A stretch of DNA of 64,000 nt from Mycobacterium attenuatum (GCF_900566085.1 NZ_UPHT01000173.1:1-64000), one strand, 5' to 3'. Numbered from the stretch's first letter, positions 15,825 through 22,955 are shown. Notes: generated by a model not told the origin, from the letters alone. A program made the numbers and translations.

Positions 15825-16204
15825 CATCCGAGCACCGAACCGGTGGGTGAGTAACGCAAACTTTGCCCACCGTGGCGGTCAGGAAGGGTCCGGCGTGGGG
15901 CATCTCCCCTGGCAGCACCACGCCGGACGTTGCATAGGCGGCAGACCACATCGATGTCCTTGAGGCGGATGGGCAGGCCGGCGGCCTTGCGTGCCCATGC
16001 CTCGGGGCTGTGGTCGGCATGCAAGTCGGTGGTGGCCCCACAGTCGATGCAGAACGGCTGCAACTTCCGAGCGCGTTTGGACAGCTTGGTCCACGCCCAG
16101 TCGTAACCCCGCGCGTTGGCGGCTGGTTGGGTGTCAACGGTGTGCGTTGTACAGCGGGGACCAGAACACGGTTCACCACACACTAGGCACGGGTGCAGTG
16201 TCAC
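15818..16204 (-). CDS. HNH endonuclease
   Basis: The 128-residue protein starts at GTG 16204, overlapping the upstream stop (GTGA). Cysteine pairs CLVCGEPC, CIDC and CRLC frame the HNH core: HADHSPEAW carries the first His residues and VVCRLCNVRRG the later part. HNH proteins next to the large terminase are needed for cleavage and packaging in many HK97-like phages, and capsid-forming satellites encode one too. The C-terminal 30 residues are basic and probably disordered. Confidence 0.87.
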   Translation of the reverse strand: MTLHPCLVCGEPCSGPRCTTHTVDTQPAANARGYDWAWTKLSKRARKLQPFCIDCGATTDLHADHSPEAWARKAAGLPIRLKDIDVVCRLCNVRRGAARGDAPRRTLPDRHGGQSLRYSPTGSVLGCQ

Positions 16205-16692
16205 TCGTTGGCCTCCTCGGTGTGGCTGGCTGCTACACAGGTGTCGAGCCATTGCCTGCCTGCCGTTGATGACAGCTCGGGCAAGATCACCGCGTAGATA
16301 TTGAGCAGCGCGAGAAGGGTTTGGGTGCCTCGGTTATCAGCGCGGAGGGAGCGCAGGACTTCATTGATTGCGTCCAGGTCGCCGCGACCGTGGCCGTCGA
16401 GTATCCGAGCCGCGCGGTGCATATCCACCGTCTCGACGTCGGTGGGTACGATCGCAGCGATGTCTCCGACCTGTGATCGGATGTAGGCGACGCCGGTCTC
16501 TGTGTGCAATTGGACCATGGCGATCATGTGCAGGTGCAGTAGCGCCTCCAAGAGGCCGCTGGCGCGGCCGCCTTCGGCGGCGTCTCGGACTATTTCGGCG
16601 ACCCCCACGTTGTCGCCGTTGCGGTGATGGATCGTAAGGACGGCCGCCATGCGGACGTCGCGCGGGTTCGGTTGGTTGGTGATGTCGGTCAT
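16201..16692 (-). CDS. Unknown element protein
   Basis: The 163-residue acidic helical protein MTDITNQPNPRDVRMAAVLTIHHRNGD has no domain I recognise. Its start overlaps the primase stop and its end overlaps the HNH start (both four bases), so it is clearly part of the operon. It sits where phages often place a small terminase or a regulator of late genes. It has no helix-turn-helix that I can see and no basic DNA-binding patch. It is a candidate for a small-terminase substitute or a factor acting on a helper phage, but neither is shown. Confidence 0.75.
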   Translation of the reverse strand: MTDITNQPNPRDVRMAAVLTIHHRNGDNVGVAEIVRDAAEGGRASGLLEALLHLHMIAMVQLHTETGVAYIRSQVGDIAAIVPTDVETVDMHRAARILDGHGRGDLDAINEVLRSLRADNRGTQTLLALLNIYAVILPELSSTAGRQWLDTCVAASHTEEANE

Positions 16693-18680
16693 GCTGTTTG
16701 CTCTCCCTCTTTTGTTTGCTGGTTAGCGCGGCAAGACAGGTGGGTTTCGCCCTGGCCGGCGACTACGGGCTTGTCGCATATGGTGCAGTTGGGGTAGCTG
16801 GATGCGGGTTCGCCTCGGTAGGTGCGCCTTCTCTGGGATGCCGGAGATGGTTGGACGACGGTCAGTTTCGGCGGCATGGATGCCGGTGACGGGGTGTAGG
16901 GAGCACCAAGGGAGCACTCTTGCCTTGCCTGCTCCCTTGGTCGATTTTCGGGCTTCTGCACCCCTTCTGACGTGCAAGGGAGCAAGGGAGCACTTCCACA
17001 CGAGACAGGGGTGCTCCCTTGGTCGGTTGCTCCCTTGGTCGGAAGCTTCCAAAACCACGGACCGTCGCCAGTTTCACGTACCGCCTCAACAGCGAGCCGC
17101 TTCTTCGCGCGCTTTGCCTGATCCTTGGAGAACCCGGCCGCATCGGCCGCCGAGTACACCTCGTTGGCCTTCTTCGACCCGGTAGCCAGGAAGTCGGTGA
17201 GCCAGCGGTCTACATCGCGGGCGTCCTCGTCCTGAGCGCCAGCCAGCAGGTCGCGAGCGTCGAGAACGGTATCGCCGAGCCATTCCACGCAACCCATATC
17301 CGTGGACCCATCCGCGGTGCTAACCGTTGTGCTGACGATGCGGAACTCCACGGACCGATCAGTGGGCGTGTAGTTCCCCTTGGTGTTTGTCAGGATGCGG
17401 TGGCCAGTGTCGGTGTCCTCGGCGATGGAAAGGACGCAGCGAGCAACCTGGGACCAAGCGATCGAACCGAGCAACAACTTCCCGGAATCGTCGCCGCCCC
17501 GCTTACCGAAGTGAGCCAGGCCCAGGATTGTGACACGCCGCCTGGCAGCTAGCGCGGCAATGGGCTCAAGGTACTGGCGCACCGCAATGTCGTCGTTACC
17601 GGAGAATCCCGGCGGCACCAGGCCCTTGCACGGGTCCAACACGAGCATGGTGATGTTCTGCTCGCTGATCACCCTCTCGATCGCAGGTAAGTCGAGGGGG
17701 AACACCAAAATCCCGGTGCCGGTGTCGGTCTCCACGTCGACAAAGAAGATCTTCGACATGTCGGCGCCGTTGGCGATCAGCCTGGGCGCTTGGGCGTGCT
17801 CACGGGATTCTTCCGAGCCGATCCACAACACGTTGCCACCCATATGGGTCTCCCGAGCAGCCCAGCTGGCCGCCACAGTCGACTTACCTTTACCCTCCCG
17901 AGCGGCCAACAGGTTGATCGCATCACGCAGCACAAGTCCCGGCTCCCACCAGATCATCTTCTTGGTCTGCACCTGGTTGCCGGCGGTGAGAACAAGCCGC
18001 CGATACGAGTCGGCGTCGGAGGCCTCGACGGTCACCAACTCGTCGAGCGTTCGGCCGGCGGCGTAGTGGTCAGCGAAGTCTTTGCCCACGGCTGCTTCGG
18101 TGATGCGCACCGAGGCGGCTATGCCACGGAGCTGCTCGGTGACCAGTTTCGCGTGCTTACGTCCGGCGAGGTCGCGGTCGGCTATGACGATGGCGTCTAT
18201 GCCCTGTAAGACATCCCAGTCGTAGTCCAGCCGTTTTTGACCCGCGCCCTGCGGCGGGCATACCGCGGAGCCACCAGCCGCTTCTACGGCAAGAACGTCC
18301 TTTTCGCCCTCGACAACGTAGACGGTCGAAGCCCCACCAACCTTGTCAGCGTGAAATAAGCTGCGGCCCTTCGTGTTGCCGCTCTGCCGGAAACTCTTGC
18401 TCGGACTGCGATGGACCTTCCGCCCGTCTGGGTAGGCGTAGAGTGCCCCGCGGCGATCGTCGTACAGATCCCCCGCCGCTAGCCCCAGTTGCCCAAGGAT
18501 GTCTCCGATTTCACATCCTGCATGGCAGAACACAAGCACCGACCCGTCGATCTGCGTCACACTCAGCGACGGATTCCGATCATCATGAGCAGGGCATTGT
18601 GCCCGAGCCCGACCATCACGTTCATCGACCCGCTGACCAGCGCCCCGAAGGGCGCCGATCAGGGTCTCGTAAGCGGTCAA
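16689..18680 (-). CDS. Primase-helicase fusion (Zn finger, Toprim, RepA-like ATPase)
   Basis: The 663-residue replication protein has a DnaG-type zinc finger (CPAH at residue 29, CHAGC at 52-56), a Toprim domain (EGEKD 124-128, DRD near 168-170) and a RepA-like hexameric ATPase (Walker A REGKGKST 261-268, Walker B MLVLDP near 340). After about residue 545 follows a long linker rich in Pro, Ser and Gln, ending in a second zinc knuckle (CTICDK with later HLSC). It would start and drive replication of the excised circle. The apparent start is TTG 18680 directly after the upstream TAG; no better start is visible. Confidence 0.9.
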   Translation of the reverse strand: MTAYETLIGALRGAGQRVDERDGRARAQCPAHDDRNPSLSVTQIDGSVLVFCHAGCEIGDILGQLGLAAGDLYDDRRGALYAYPDGRKVHRSPSKSFRQSGNTKGRSLFHADKVGGASTVYVVEGEKDVLAVEAAGGSAVCPPQGAGQKRLDYDWDVLQGIDAIVIADRDLAGRKHAKLVTEQLRGIAASVRITEAAVGKDFADHYAAGRTLDELVTVEASDADSYRRLVLTAGNQVQTKKMIWWEPGLVLRDAINLLAAREGKGKSTVAASWAARETHMGGNVLWIGSEESREHAQAPRLIANGADMSKIFFVDVETDTGTGILVFPLDLPAIERVISEQNITMLVLDPCKGLVPPGFSGNDDIAVRQYLEPIAALAARRRVTILGLAHFGKRGGDDSGKLLLGSIAWSQVARCVLSIAEDTDTGHRILTNTKGNYTPTDRSVEFRIVSTTVSTADGSTDMGCVEWLGDTVLDARDLLAGAQDEDARDVDRWLTDFLATGSKKANEVYSAADAAGFSKDQAKRAKKRLAVEAVRETGDGPWFWKLPTKGATDQGSTPVSCGSAPLLPCTSEGVQKPENRPREQARQECSLGAPYTPSPASMPPKLTVVQPSPASQRRRTYRGEPASSYPNCTICDKPVVAGQGETHLSCRANQQTKEGEQTA

Positions 18681-18878
18681 CTAGCCGACCCCCTTGGGGC
18701 GGGCAGCCGTAACCAGATGATCTGGGTCGCAGTGGCGGCAGTAGAAGAGATTTCGCGCATCCACTGTGCCGTCCAGGTTGAAAATTGGTTTCCCGGTTGG
18801 GTTTAGGGTCATAGGCTGGCCACAGTCGACGTGGGTCAACTCTGGAACTTCGATGGGGGACTGCGGGCTGTTGGCCAT
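18681..18878 (-). CDS. Small zinc-ribbon-like element protein
   Basis: The 65-residue product MANSPQSPIEVPELTHVDCGQPMTL contains cysteines in CGQP and CRHC, with histidines nearby, suggesting a small zinc ribbon. It ends at a TAG that directly precedes the primase start and begins one base after the upstream stop. It has no assigned function. Small zinc proteins of this kind are common next to replication genes in mycobacteriophages. Confidence 0.65.
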   Translation of the reverse strand: MANSPQSPIEVPELTHVDCGQPMTLNPTGKPIFNLDGTVDARNLFYCRHCDPDHLVTAARPKGVG

Positions 18879-19310
18879 CTAGACCACCACCGTGATCTCG
18901 TCGGCAACGGCGATCAGGTGGGCGGCCAGCTGGCGGGCCTCATCGGCGGTCAAGTGCAAGCTGTCGTCTAGGTCGAGGTGCTCGTTGTCGCTGGGCCGGT
19001 AAAGATGCAAATAAACGCAACCGCGCCAGCCAGGTTCGCGGCGGTATGAGTAGACGCCGACCCGCGGCGGGTCGAATCGGCCAACCGCGTCAAGCAGAGC
19101 CCCGTGCGGATACCCGGGCTCCATCGTTAGGTTCACGTCATGGTCGGCGCCCCAGCAAGCCAGGTCGTGGCGGCGGTGGTCGGCGTCTACACACCACGGC
19201 TCGCACCGTGTCTCCGGGCAGTCGCCGGTCTCGTGCCAGCCACGCCGACCGCATGTGTCGCAGCGGACGAGCCCCTGATCTGCCGGGGCGGGTGGGTATA
19301 CAGTGGTCAT
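18879..19310 (-). CDS. DUF6907-like element protein
   Basis: In this 143-residue protein the N-terminal half has CDTCGRRGWHETGDCP and CEPWC cysteine motifs, likely metal sites. The C-terminal half (YLHLYRPSDNEHLDLDDSLHLTADEARQLAAHLIAVADE) matches the strand-plus-helix pattern of the DUF6907 family, common in actinobacterial phages and plasmids. Function unknown. The end touches the next start. Confidence 0.75.
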   Translation of the reverse strand: MTTVYPPAPADQGLVRCDTCGRRGWHETGDCPETRCEPWCVDADHRRHDLACWGADHDVNLTMEPGYPHGALLDAVGRFDPPRVGVYSYRREPGWRGCVYLHLYRPSDNEHLDLDDSLHLTADEARQLAAHLIAVADEITVVV

Positions 19311-19330
19311 GAACTTTCCTTTCTCGGTTC

Positions 19331-19771
19331 CTACTGGTGGGGTTGGTTCGGAAGGCCTTGAGGTGCCAGCCTCGGGGCCTTCAACATTTCAGTGCGGTCG
19401 TCCTCGACCAGGCCACGATCTTCGATCGCATCCCGATCTGCCTGGTTGGCGTGGGGGCCGCGCTGGTTGCGCAGTACATTTCGGATGGCGGTTTCCCCGG
19501 TTGGGTCGGAGTAGCTGATCGCCCTGGCGATGTCCGGGTTGAGCATCGCCGTTCGCTTCTGCTGCTCGGAAAGCTGGACCGAGTTCACGAAGAAGTCGAA
19601 GAACGAGAAACCGTTCATCGCAACCTGGTGTTGATAGTCGCGAACCAGCCGGGACACCTTCGACGGCGACATCTTGATGCCGCAGTTGTCCAGCACCAAG
19701 TGGGCGGCCTTGACCATGGTCTCGGTCCTCGTGGTTCGACCGGATGCAGCGCCTTCGGCCCTATGCGGCAT
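19331..19771 (-). CDS. Unknown element protein downstream of the excisionase
   Basis: The 146-residue product from ATG 19771 overlaps the excisionase end by 11 bases. Residues 19-70 (MVKAAHLVLDNCGIKMSPSKVSRLVRDYQHQ) look like a folded helical domain with an SPSKVSRLVRDY segment that could be a DNA-binding helix pair. The last 50 residues are charged and disordered. A second ATG at residue 19 is possible. Similar small proteins follow xis in phiRv-type elements, and an early regulatory role is plausible. Confidence 0.65.
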   Translation of the reverse strand: MPHRAEGAASGRTTRTETMVKAAHLVLDNCGIKMSPSKVSRLVRDYQHQVAMNGFSFFDFFVNSVQLSEQQKRTAMLNPDIARAISYSDPTGETAIRNVLRNQRGPHANQADRDAIEDRGLVEDDRTEMLKAPRLAPQGLPNQPHQ

Positions 19772-19976
19772 CAGGCCCGCCGAATCGGTTGTCCTCCAAG
19801 AATTTCAAGACGTCAACCCGGAGGTAGCGCACCCTCCCGCCAATTTTCGTCCAGGGCACCCCACGCCGGCGGTAGCGGTCCTGAGCCAAGGCATCGACCG
19901 TGGTCTGCAAGATCTCTGCTACCTGGGTTGCCGTCGCGATTGGCGGCAACTCGTCCAGCCCGATCGGTTCAGCCAT
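19761..19976 (-). CDS. xis: Excisionase, MerR-like helix-turn-helix (Rv3750c type)
   Basis: The 71-residue protein MAEPIGLDELPPIATATQVAEILQTTVDALAQDRYRRRG has the winged-helix excisionase pattern: TQVAEILQTT recognition helices, then VPWTKIGGRVRYLRVDVLKFLEDNR. It resembles Rv3750c and the phiRv1/phiRv2 excisionases. AGGAGG lies eight bases before ATG 19976. It is the first gene of the leftward operon, so its expression and that of the replication and head genes are likely controlled together by the operators at 19996-20088. Confidence 0.9.
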   Translation of the reverse strand: MAEPIGLDELPPIATATQVAEILQTTVDALAQDRYRRRGVPWTKIGGRVRYLRVDVLKFLEDNRFGGPDAA

Positions 19977-19995
19977 CTCGTCCTCCTTTCTGATG

Positions 19996-20025
19996 CCTAG
20001 TCCTATCAGATTTGATATGACTAGG
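19996..20025. promoter_or_regulatory. Operator O1, extended palindrome upstream of xis
   Basis: Arms CCTAGTC-c-TATCA (19996-20008) and TGATA-t-GACTAGG (20013-20025) pair at 12 of 13 positions around GATT. The core TATCAGATTTGATA recurs at O2 and O3. It lies 20-49 bases upstream of the xis start. A TTGATA (20012-20017) and CATAAC 18 bases further right could be a rightward promoter for the repressor. Confidence 0.65.
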
Positions 20026-20039
20026 TATCAGGTTGCATA
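20026..20039. promoter_or_regulatory. Operator O2
   Basis: TATCAGGTTGCATA matches the O1 core at 12 of 14 bases and lies directly right of O1. It overlaps the -10 region of the possible repressor promoter. Confidence 0.5.
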
Positions 20040-20074
20040 ACCGCAGACGTATTGTCAAGACTGAGAGAGTGACT

Positions 20075-20088
20075 TATCAGGTTTGATG
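20075..20088. promoter_or_regulatory. Operator O3 near the repressor start
   Basis: TATCAGGTTTGATG matches the O1 core at 12 of 14 bases. It covers the upstream ATG candidate (20086) of the repressor gene, so binding there could block its own expression. This supports ATG 20104 as the working start. Confidence 0.55.
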
Positions 20089-20103
20089 CTTTACGGTCAG
20101 GGC

Positions 20104-20682
20104 ATGGCCACTGATGAGAATTCGGTTAAGTCGACCAAGTCCACCGGCCGGCCGCTTGGCCCCACAGGGGAAACAGTGCGATCAAACATCAAGCGAATCC
20201 GGGAGCGCCGGCGGATTGCGGTCACGGAACTCTCCGCGAGAATGCGAAAGCTAGATCGGTCCATTCCGCCGCTCGGCATCCACCGAATCGAGGATGGCCA
20301 ACGTCGGGTTGACGTTGACGATCTGGCGGCTTTCGCCGTCGCCCTTGGTGTTTCGCCGGCCTCACTATTGATGCCCCAGTCGGACACAGCCCATGACATG
20401 GTGAGCGTCACGGGCTACCCCGACACTCTCGCAGCCGGCAGGGTGTGGGCATGGCTAGGCGGCGGCCTTCCTGTATCTGAGGACCACGCCCTTGCAACCC
20501 TGGTAATGCACGGGTGGCCACCGTGGCGATGGCACGAAGTCAACGAGGCCGTGAAGGGCGCCATGCAAGAGCGGCTAATCGAACAACAGCGACTTTTCGA
20601 TCAAGGAGATCGCCGCGCCAAGGTCACCTGGGATGGTCTACCGGCGGCAGAGCTAGAAGAAGACTCCGATGGCGACGATTAG
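20104..20682 (+). CDS. Element repressor, XRE-type helix-turn-helix
   Basis: The 192-residue protein (ATG 20104) begins with a basic tail. A Cro/CI-type HTH follows: ETVRSNIKRIRERRRIAVTELSARMRKL, then IHRIEDGQRRVDVDDLAAFAVALGVSPASLL. The C-terminal 100 residues (WAWLGGGLPVSEDHALATLVMHGWPPWRW) have no peptidase motif, so RecA-driven self-cleavage is not evident. Induction may instead need a helper-phage protein, as in PICIs. It is divergent from xis across three operator-like sites and overlaps the integrase start by 14 bases. Confidence 0.85.
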   Translation: MATDENSVKSTKSTGRPLGPTGETVRSNIKRIRERRRIAVTELSARMRKLDRSIPPLGIHRIEDGQRRVDVDDLAAFAVALGVSPASLLMPQSDTAHDMVSVTGYPDTLAAGRVWAWLGGGLPVSEDHALATLVMHGWPPWRWHEVNEAVKGAMQERLIEQQRLFDQGDRRAKVTWDGLPAAELEEDSDGDD

Positions 20683-21808
20683 GCGGTATCAGACTGCGGC
20701 CGGCGAGCGGTGGGAGGTTCGATACCGGCAGCCGAACGGCGACACCACCCGTAAGCGTGGATTCCCCACCAAAAGGTCGGCCGAGGACTGGGACGCCAGC
20801 AACAAGGTGGCGATCAACAAAGGTGAGTACGTCGCGCCCTCCGCGGGCCGCACCAAGGTTGGTGATCTCGCGCAGGCCTGGCTCGACCGGAAGGCAGCTA
20901 CGACCGAGCCATCTCATAGCCGAATGTTGGAATCGGCGTGGCGAGTACACGTCTCACCCACATGGGCCAAGGTGCCAGTCAACAAAGTCACGGCTACTGG
21001 CGTAAGGAACTGGTCAGCGGCTATGACAGGTACCGGCTGTTCGGCCACCACAGTGTTGCGGGTGCTCGGCGTTCTCGCCGGCATCCTCGACGACGCCATA
21101 GCAGATGGACGGATCTCAAAGAACCCGGCCCGCGGGCTGGACCCGAAGAAACGGGAGAAGCCGACCAAGCCACGCCGGAAGCACATCTACTTGGATCATG
21201 ACGCAGTTGGACGGCTTGCCGACGAATCCGGCGATCACCGGACGCTGGTGCTCACCTTGGCGTACACCGGGCTTCGATGGGGCGAAGCGGTAGCACTACG
21301 GGTCCGCCATGTCGACGAAGTGCGTCGGCGACTCTTGGTAACCGATAACGCTGTGCAGCTCGGGGTTGATCATGCGGTCGGCGACCCGAAGGACGACGAG
21401 CCACGCGAGGTTCCGGTGCCCAAATTCGTCATGGCCGAGATAAAGAACCAGATCGATGGGCGCGGCCCTGACGACTTGGTGTTCGGAAGGGGCGGCACCT
21501 ACCTTCCGCGGCCGAAATCAAACGGCGGGTGGTTTGTCGGGGCGGTGAAGCGGGCGAAGATCCAGCGGATCACGCCGCATGACCTTCGGCATACCGCGGC
21601 CTCGTTGGCGATCTCGTCAGGCGCCAACGTCCTAGCGGTGAGTCGAATGCTCGGACATGAGAACCCGCAGGTGACGTTGCGGACGTACGCGGACCTATTC
21701 GACGCCGATCTGGACAAGGTGGGGACCGCACTTGACGCGGCCCGCCGCAAGAGTGTGTCCAAACGGGGTCCAACACGAGTCCAGCAGATCCCGGCAAATG
21801 CCGGCTGA
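20669..21808 (+). CDS. int: Tyrosine integrase (Rv3751 type)
   Basis: The 379-residue site-specific recombinase has an N-terminal arm-binding domain (residues 1-60, with basic TTRKRGFPTKRSAEDW), a SAM-like core-binding domain (65-165), and a catalytic domain with Arg203 (TGLRWGE), His304 and Arg307 (HDLRHTA), His330 (GH) and nucleophile Tyr340 (TYADLF). All five expected residues are present, so it should be active. It is adjacent to attR and the intact tRNA-Ser. H37Rv Rv3751 is a fragment of this type of integrase at the same place. The 3' end of the gene holds the right arm-type site. Confidence 0.95.
   Translation: MATIRRYQTAAGERWEVRYRQPNGDTTRKRGFPTKRSAEDWDASNKVAINKGEYVAPSAGRTKVGDLAQAWLDRKAATTEPSHSRMLESAWRVHVSPTWAKVPVNKVTATGVRNWSAAMTGTGCSATTVLRVLGVLAGILDDAIADGRISKNPARGLDPKKREKPTKPRRKHIYLDHDAVGRLADESGDHRTLVLTLAYTGLRWGEAVALRVRHVDEVRRRLLVTDNAVQLGVDHAVGDPKDDEPREVPVPKFVMAEIKNQIDGRGPDDLVFGRGGTYLPRPKSNGGWFVGAVKRAKIQRITPHDLRHTAASLAISSGANVLAVSRMLGHENPQVTLRTYADLFDADLDKVGTALDAARRKSVSKRGPTRVQQIPANAG
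21755..21772. repeat. Candidate arm-type integrase site, right end
   Basis: This is an exact 18-bp match, in the same orientation, to 10880-10897. It lies inside the 3' end of int, 72 bases from the attR core. Confidence 0.6.
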
Positions 21809-21814
21809 GCTGGT

Positions 21815-21839
21815 CTACCAGCGCGTTTTGCACTGGTAG
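21815..21839. terminator. Hairpin between int and attR
   Basis: Arms CTACCAG (21815-21821) and CTGGTAG (21833-21839) surround an 11-base loop just after the int stop. It could stop int transcription before it reads into the tRNA antisense strand, or be a recombination-protein site. There is no T-run, so the terminator call is weak. Confidence 0.35.
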
Positions 21840-21843
21840 CTTT

Positions 21844-21869
21844 GGCGGTGGCGGAGGGATTTGAACCCT
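21844..21869. repeat. attR: 26-bp core including the tRNA-Ser(CGA) 3' end
   Basis: This copy is identical to 10760-10785. It completes the intact tRNA gene, so the element supplied a replacement 3' end on integration. Confidence 0.93.
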
Positions 21870-21932
21870 CGGACGGTGTTAGCCGTCACACGCTTTCGAG
21901 GCGTGCTCCTTAGGCCGCTCGGACACGCCACC
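21846..21932 (-). tRNA. serX: tRNA-Ser(CGA)
   Basis: The 87-base tRNA reads from 21932. Acceptor arms GGTGGCG/CGCCACC pair, the anticodon loop CTCGAAA gives CGA, there is a long serine-type variable arm, and the T-loop is TTCAAAT. CCA is not encoded. It is the integration site of the 11-kb element. The symbol serX is from memory of H37Rv and should be taken lightly. Confidence 0.95.
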
Positions 21933-21961
21933 GTCGAGCAGCTTACCGAACCGGTGGCCGG

Positions 21962-22420
21962 TCACCCCAATCGCTGGCGGGCGAAAAACTCCTCCAGCGG
22001 CGCAGCGCAGTCCGCCGCGAGCACACCGCCTCGCACCTGCGGTCGATGGTTGAGGCGACGGTCGCGGACCACGTCCCACAGCGATCCGACCGCCCCGGTC
22101 TTGGGTTCCCACGCACCGAACACCAGGCGGGCGACCCGCGCCAGCACCAGAGCACCGGCGCACATGGTGCACGGTTCCACGGTGACCGCCAGCGTCGTCC
22201 CCTCCAGCCGCCAGCCGTCACCGAGCACGGCAGCCGCCGCGCGCAAGGCGAGGATCTCGGCGTGCGCGGTCGGATCACCCAGCGCCTCACGGGCATTGAC
22301 CGCGCGGGAAAGTTCTGTTCCGTCTGCGTCCACGACGATCGCGCCGATGGGCACGTCACGCGGTCCCGCCGTCGACGCCGCCGCCAATGCGGCGCGGATC
22401 AGATCTTCATCTGCGGTCAC
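21962..22420 (-). CDS. tadA: tRNA adenosine(34) deaminase (Rv3752c)
   Basis: The 152-residue zinc-dependent deaminase converts A34 to inosine in tRNA-Arg(ACG). The catalytic motifs are HAE (AHAEILALR) and PCTMC (EPCTMCAGAL). GTG 22420 is the start. Its substrate tRNA-Arg(ACG) is encoded at 47675-47747 in this window. The neighbour at 22434 is the conserved TadA-associated protein, 13 bases upstream on the same strand. Confidence 0.93.
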   Translation of the reverse strand: MTADEDLIRAALAAASTAGPRDVPIGAIVVDADGTELSRAVNAREALGDPTAHAEILALRAAAAVLGDGWRLEGTTLAVTVEPCTMCAGALVLARVARLVFGAWEPKTGAVGSLWDVVRDRRLNHRPQVRGGVLAADCAAPLEEFFARQRLG

Positions 22421-22433
22421 ACGCGGTCAGCGG

Positions 22434-22955
22434 TCACCGACCGAGGCGCTCGATCACCGCCGACAGTTGCTCGGCGAAGCCCATCTCACGGGCGATGCGG
22501 CCAAGCTGCTCGTCGGCGTAGAGATCCGTCTCGTCGAGAATGACGCCGAGCACCGCTTCGGGTAGGCCGATGTCGGCCAGTAGGCCGAGGTCGCCCTCCT
22601 CGAAAGGCTCGGCATCCTCGAGGTCGTCGGGATCGATCTCGGCGTCCAGGCTGTCCAGCGCCTCGGCCGCGATGTCGTAATCCAGCGCGGCCGTCGCGTC
22701 CGACAGCAGCAGGCGCGCCCCCGAGGGTGCGGGGCGAAGGATGATGAAGAACTCGTCGTCGATGTCGAGCAGCCCGAAGACGGCCCCGGAACTGCGCAGT
22801 TCCCGCAGCTCCGTTTCGGCGGCCGCCAGACTCGTTAGCGCGTTCTGACCCATCGCCGCGCAGCGCCACTTGCCCTCTTCACGCACGACGGCGACGCCGA
22901 ATCCGTCCGGCGTGTCGGCGGACGGGCCCTGCGCGGAGGCCCGTTGTGCTCCCAT
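22434..22955 (-). CDS. tRNA adenosine deaminase-associated protein (Rv3753c)
   Basis: This is a 173-residue acidic protein. GFGVAVVREEGKWRCAAM near the N-terminus, GLLDIDDEFFIILRP in the middle, and the acidic ALDSLDAEIDPDDLEDAEPFEEGDLGLLADIGL region are the hallmarks of the actinobacterial family always found beside tadA. It probably regulates or stabilises TadA, but this is inferred from co-occurrence. Start ATG 22955. Confidence 0.88.
   Translation of the reverse strand: MGAQRASAQGPSADTPDGFGVAVVREEGKWRCAAMGQNALTSLAAAETELRELRSSGAVFGLLDIDDEFFIILRPAPSGARLLLSDATAALDYDIAAEALDSLDAEIDPDDLEDAEPFEEGDLGLLADIGLPEAVLGVILDETDLYADEQLGRIAREMGFAEQLSAVIERLGR

Larger units (their letters stand above)
10760..21869. 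mobile_element. Capsid-encoding satellite / prophage-like element (cf-PICI-like) in tRNA-Ser(CGA)
   Basis: The 11.1-kb element is bounded by the 26-bp att repeats. Fourteen genes are on the minus strand side from xis leftwards (one small plus-strand gene is embedded), and the repressor and integrase are divergent at the right end. In transcription order: excisionase, three small genes, primase-helicase, one unknown, HNH nuclease, large terminase, portal, a 60-residue protein, scaffold-like protein, capsid, head-tail connector. No tail, tape-measure, lysin, holin, small-terminase or protease gene is recognisable. Most gene junctions overlap, so it looks intact. Capsid-forming PICIs are defined by this head-only set; phiRv1 and phiRv2 of M. 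tuberculosis are similar in size and content. Mobilisation by a helper phage is inferred. Confidence 0.85.

Noticed and set aside
10760..21869. Calling the element a complete temperate prophage
   Set aside because: No tail or lysis genes and only 11.1 kb; head and packaging genes alone cannot make a tailed particle.
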